This document shows positions 62,786-64,000 of a DNA stretch of 64,000 nucleotides, piece by piece. Origin of the DNA: Pseudolabrys sp. (lineage in GTDB: Bacteria > Pseudomonadota > Alphaproteobacteria > Rhizobiales > Xanthobacteraceae); assembly GCA_022841665.1 (NCBI GenBank), contig JALHRB010000004.1:62001-126000 (forward strand), in the 5' to 3' direction. The translations under genes and the position numbers were made by a program. The notes under the pieces were generated by a model. The model worked only from the letters and a program-made list of their open reading frames with translations. It had not been told where the DNA came from and made no database searches. Position 1 is the stretch's first letter. Every line of letters begins with the position of its first letter.

Positions 62786-63688
62786 TTATACCTTGAAGCG
62801 CGGATCGAGGAAGTCCCGCAGGCTGTCGCCGAACAGGTTGAAGGCGAACACCGCGAGGCTGATCGCGACGCCGGGGAACAGGATCAGCCAGGGCGCCTGC
62901 CGGTAGAAGTCGGCGGCGTTGCCGGACAGCATCAGGCCCCAGGCGGCGGTCGGCTCCTGCACGCCGAGGCCGAGGAACGACAGCGAAGCTTCCGCCAGGA
63001 TCGCCTGCGCGATGAAGGCGGTCAGCATAATCAGGTAAGGCGCCACCACGTTCGGCGCCATGTGGCGGAAGATGATGCGCGTGTGCGAATAGCCGGCGGC
63101 GCGGGCGGCGTCGACATAGGGCATCACGCGCACCGATAAGGCCGCGGCGCGCACGACGCGCGCGACGCGCGGCAGGATCGGGATGGCAATGGCGATAATC
63201 AGGTTCAGGTCGATCCCGCCGACCAGCAGTTTGCCGAAAGCCGCCACGACGACCAGCGCCAGCACGATGATCGGAAACGCCAGCAGGACGTCCATCACGC
63301 GCTGGATCCAGCTGTCGATGCGGCCGCCGAAATAGGCCGACGCGATGCCGAGGATCGCCCCGATCGAGGAGCCGATGAACGACGAGGTGAAGCCGATCAC
63401 CAGCGCGGTGCGCGAGCCGTAGATCAGGCGCGAGCAGATGTCACGGCCGTAGGCGTCGGTCCCGCACCAGTGGTCCCACGAGGGCGGGCCGAGGATCGAG
63501 GCGAAATCGATCGCCAGCGGGTCGTAAGGCGCCACCAGCTCCGAGAACAGGCCGGCGAACATCATCGCGACGATAATGAAGAAGCTGACGGTGCCGAGCG
63601 GCTGCTGGCGCACGAACTCCGCGATCGCGCCGCGTGCACGGGGCGCGGCCGGTACGGAAGCGATATCGGGCGTTGTGACGGTCATCAC
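62786..63688 (-). CDS. ABC transporter permease (DppC-type)
   Basis: DPLAIDFASILGPPSWDHWCGTDAYGRDICSRLIYGSRTALVIG; YVDAARAAGYSHTRIIFRHMAPNVVAPYLI. Confidence 0.92.
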   Translation of the reverse strand: MMTVTTPDIASVPAAPRARGAIAEFVRQQPLGTVSFFIIVAMMFAGLFSELVAPYDPLAIDFASILGPPSWDHWCGTDAYGRDICSRLIYGSRTALVIGFTSSFIGSSIGAILGIASAYFGGRIDSWIQRVMDVLLAFPIIVLALVVVAAFGKLLVGGIDLNLIIAIAIPILPRVARVVRAAALSVRVMPYVDAARAAGYSHTRIIFRHMAPNVVAPYLIMLTAFIAQAILAEASLSFLGLGVQEPTAAWGLMLSGNAADFYRQAPWLILFPGVAISLAVFAFNLFGDSLRDFLDPRFKV

Positions 63689-64000
63689 GTGTACCTGATG
63701 CGCGGGTCGAACACGGCATAAAGCAGATCGACGGCGAGATTGACGAAGACGTAGAAGGCCGCGATCAGCATCACCATGCCCTGGATCAGCGTGAAGTCGT
63801 TGCGCGTGACGCTTTGCACGAACAGCTGGCCGATGCCGTTGAGGTTGAACACCTGCTCGGTGACGACCAGGCCGCCGATCAGGAAGGTGAATTCGAGCGC
63901 GATGACGGTGATCGCCGGCAGCAGCGCGTTGCGCAGTGCGTGACGCGAGATCACCAGCTTCTCATAGACGCCCTTGGCGCGCGCGGTGCGGATGTAGTCT
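63685..64000 (-). CDS. ABC transporter permease (DppB-type), partial at window edge
   Basis: Frame open to window edge: DYIRTARAKGVYEKLVISRHALRNALLPAITVIALEFTFLIGGLVVTEQVFNLNGIGQLFVQSV... Confidence 0.88.
   Translation of the reverse strand, partial: DYIRTARAKGVYEKLVISRHALRNALLPAITVIALEFTFLIGGLVVTEQVFNLNGIGQLFVQSVTRNDFTLIQGMVMLIAAFYVFVNLAVDLLYAVFDPRIRYT

Noticed and set aside
61503-62906. 467-aa plus ORF
   Set aside because: Antisense to the CaiB/BaiF CoA-transferase gene

Overview
High-GC alphaproteobacterial (Rhizobiales-like) chromosomal segment, mostly dense housekeeping and metabolic genes with several accessory insertions. Recognisable backbone: SSS-PAS sensor kinase (partial) with a DnaQ/CBS/DUF294 fusion, hemA, a NUDIX hydrolase, a sugar-modification cluster, an IlvD/Edd dehydratase, GGDEF-EAL, murA - DUF2948 - hisD - UPF0262 - LMW phosphatase - maf - yacG - tRNA-Phe, a 2107-aa poly-HAMP hybrid kinase, a ptxABCD-like phosphite uptake/oxidation operon, a tartrate dehydratase-like enolase, msrB, TPP enzymes, a CaiB/BaiF CoA-transferase and Dpp-type ABC permeases (last one partial). 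Main points for follow-up: (1) a ParDE-like toxin-antitoxin pair bounded by a 52-bp exact direct repeat of the 3' half of tRNA-Thr(GGT), with no integrase between the repeats; (2) a ptxABCD-like operon preceded by a Pho-box-like 7-4-7 repeat; (3) an unexplained murA-DUF2948 accessory interval with a TTGACC-N17-TATATT promoter leading into about 500 bp of hairpin-rich, apparently non-coding DNA, plus a mini-ORF whose strong Shine-Dalgarno lies in a hairpin; (4) eleven tandem 92-aa HAMP units; (5) a double-HxlR regulator with two CX9CX2C motifs, next to a decaying SDR / TRAP-transporter locus; (6) a perfect FNR/FixK box upstream of hemA; (7) a family of paired palindromic intergenic repeats. All calls were made by reading the sequence; no database search was run.
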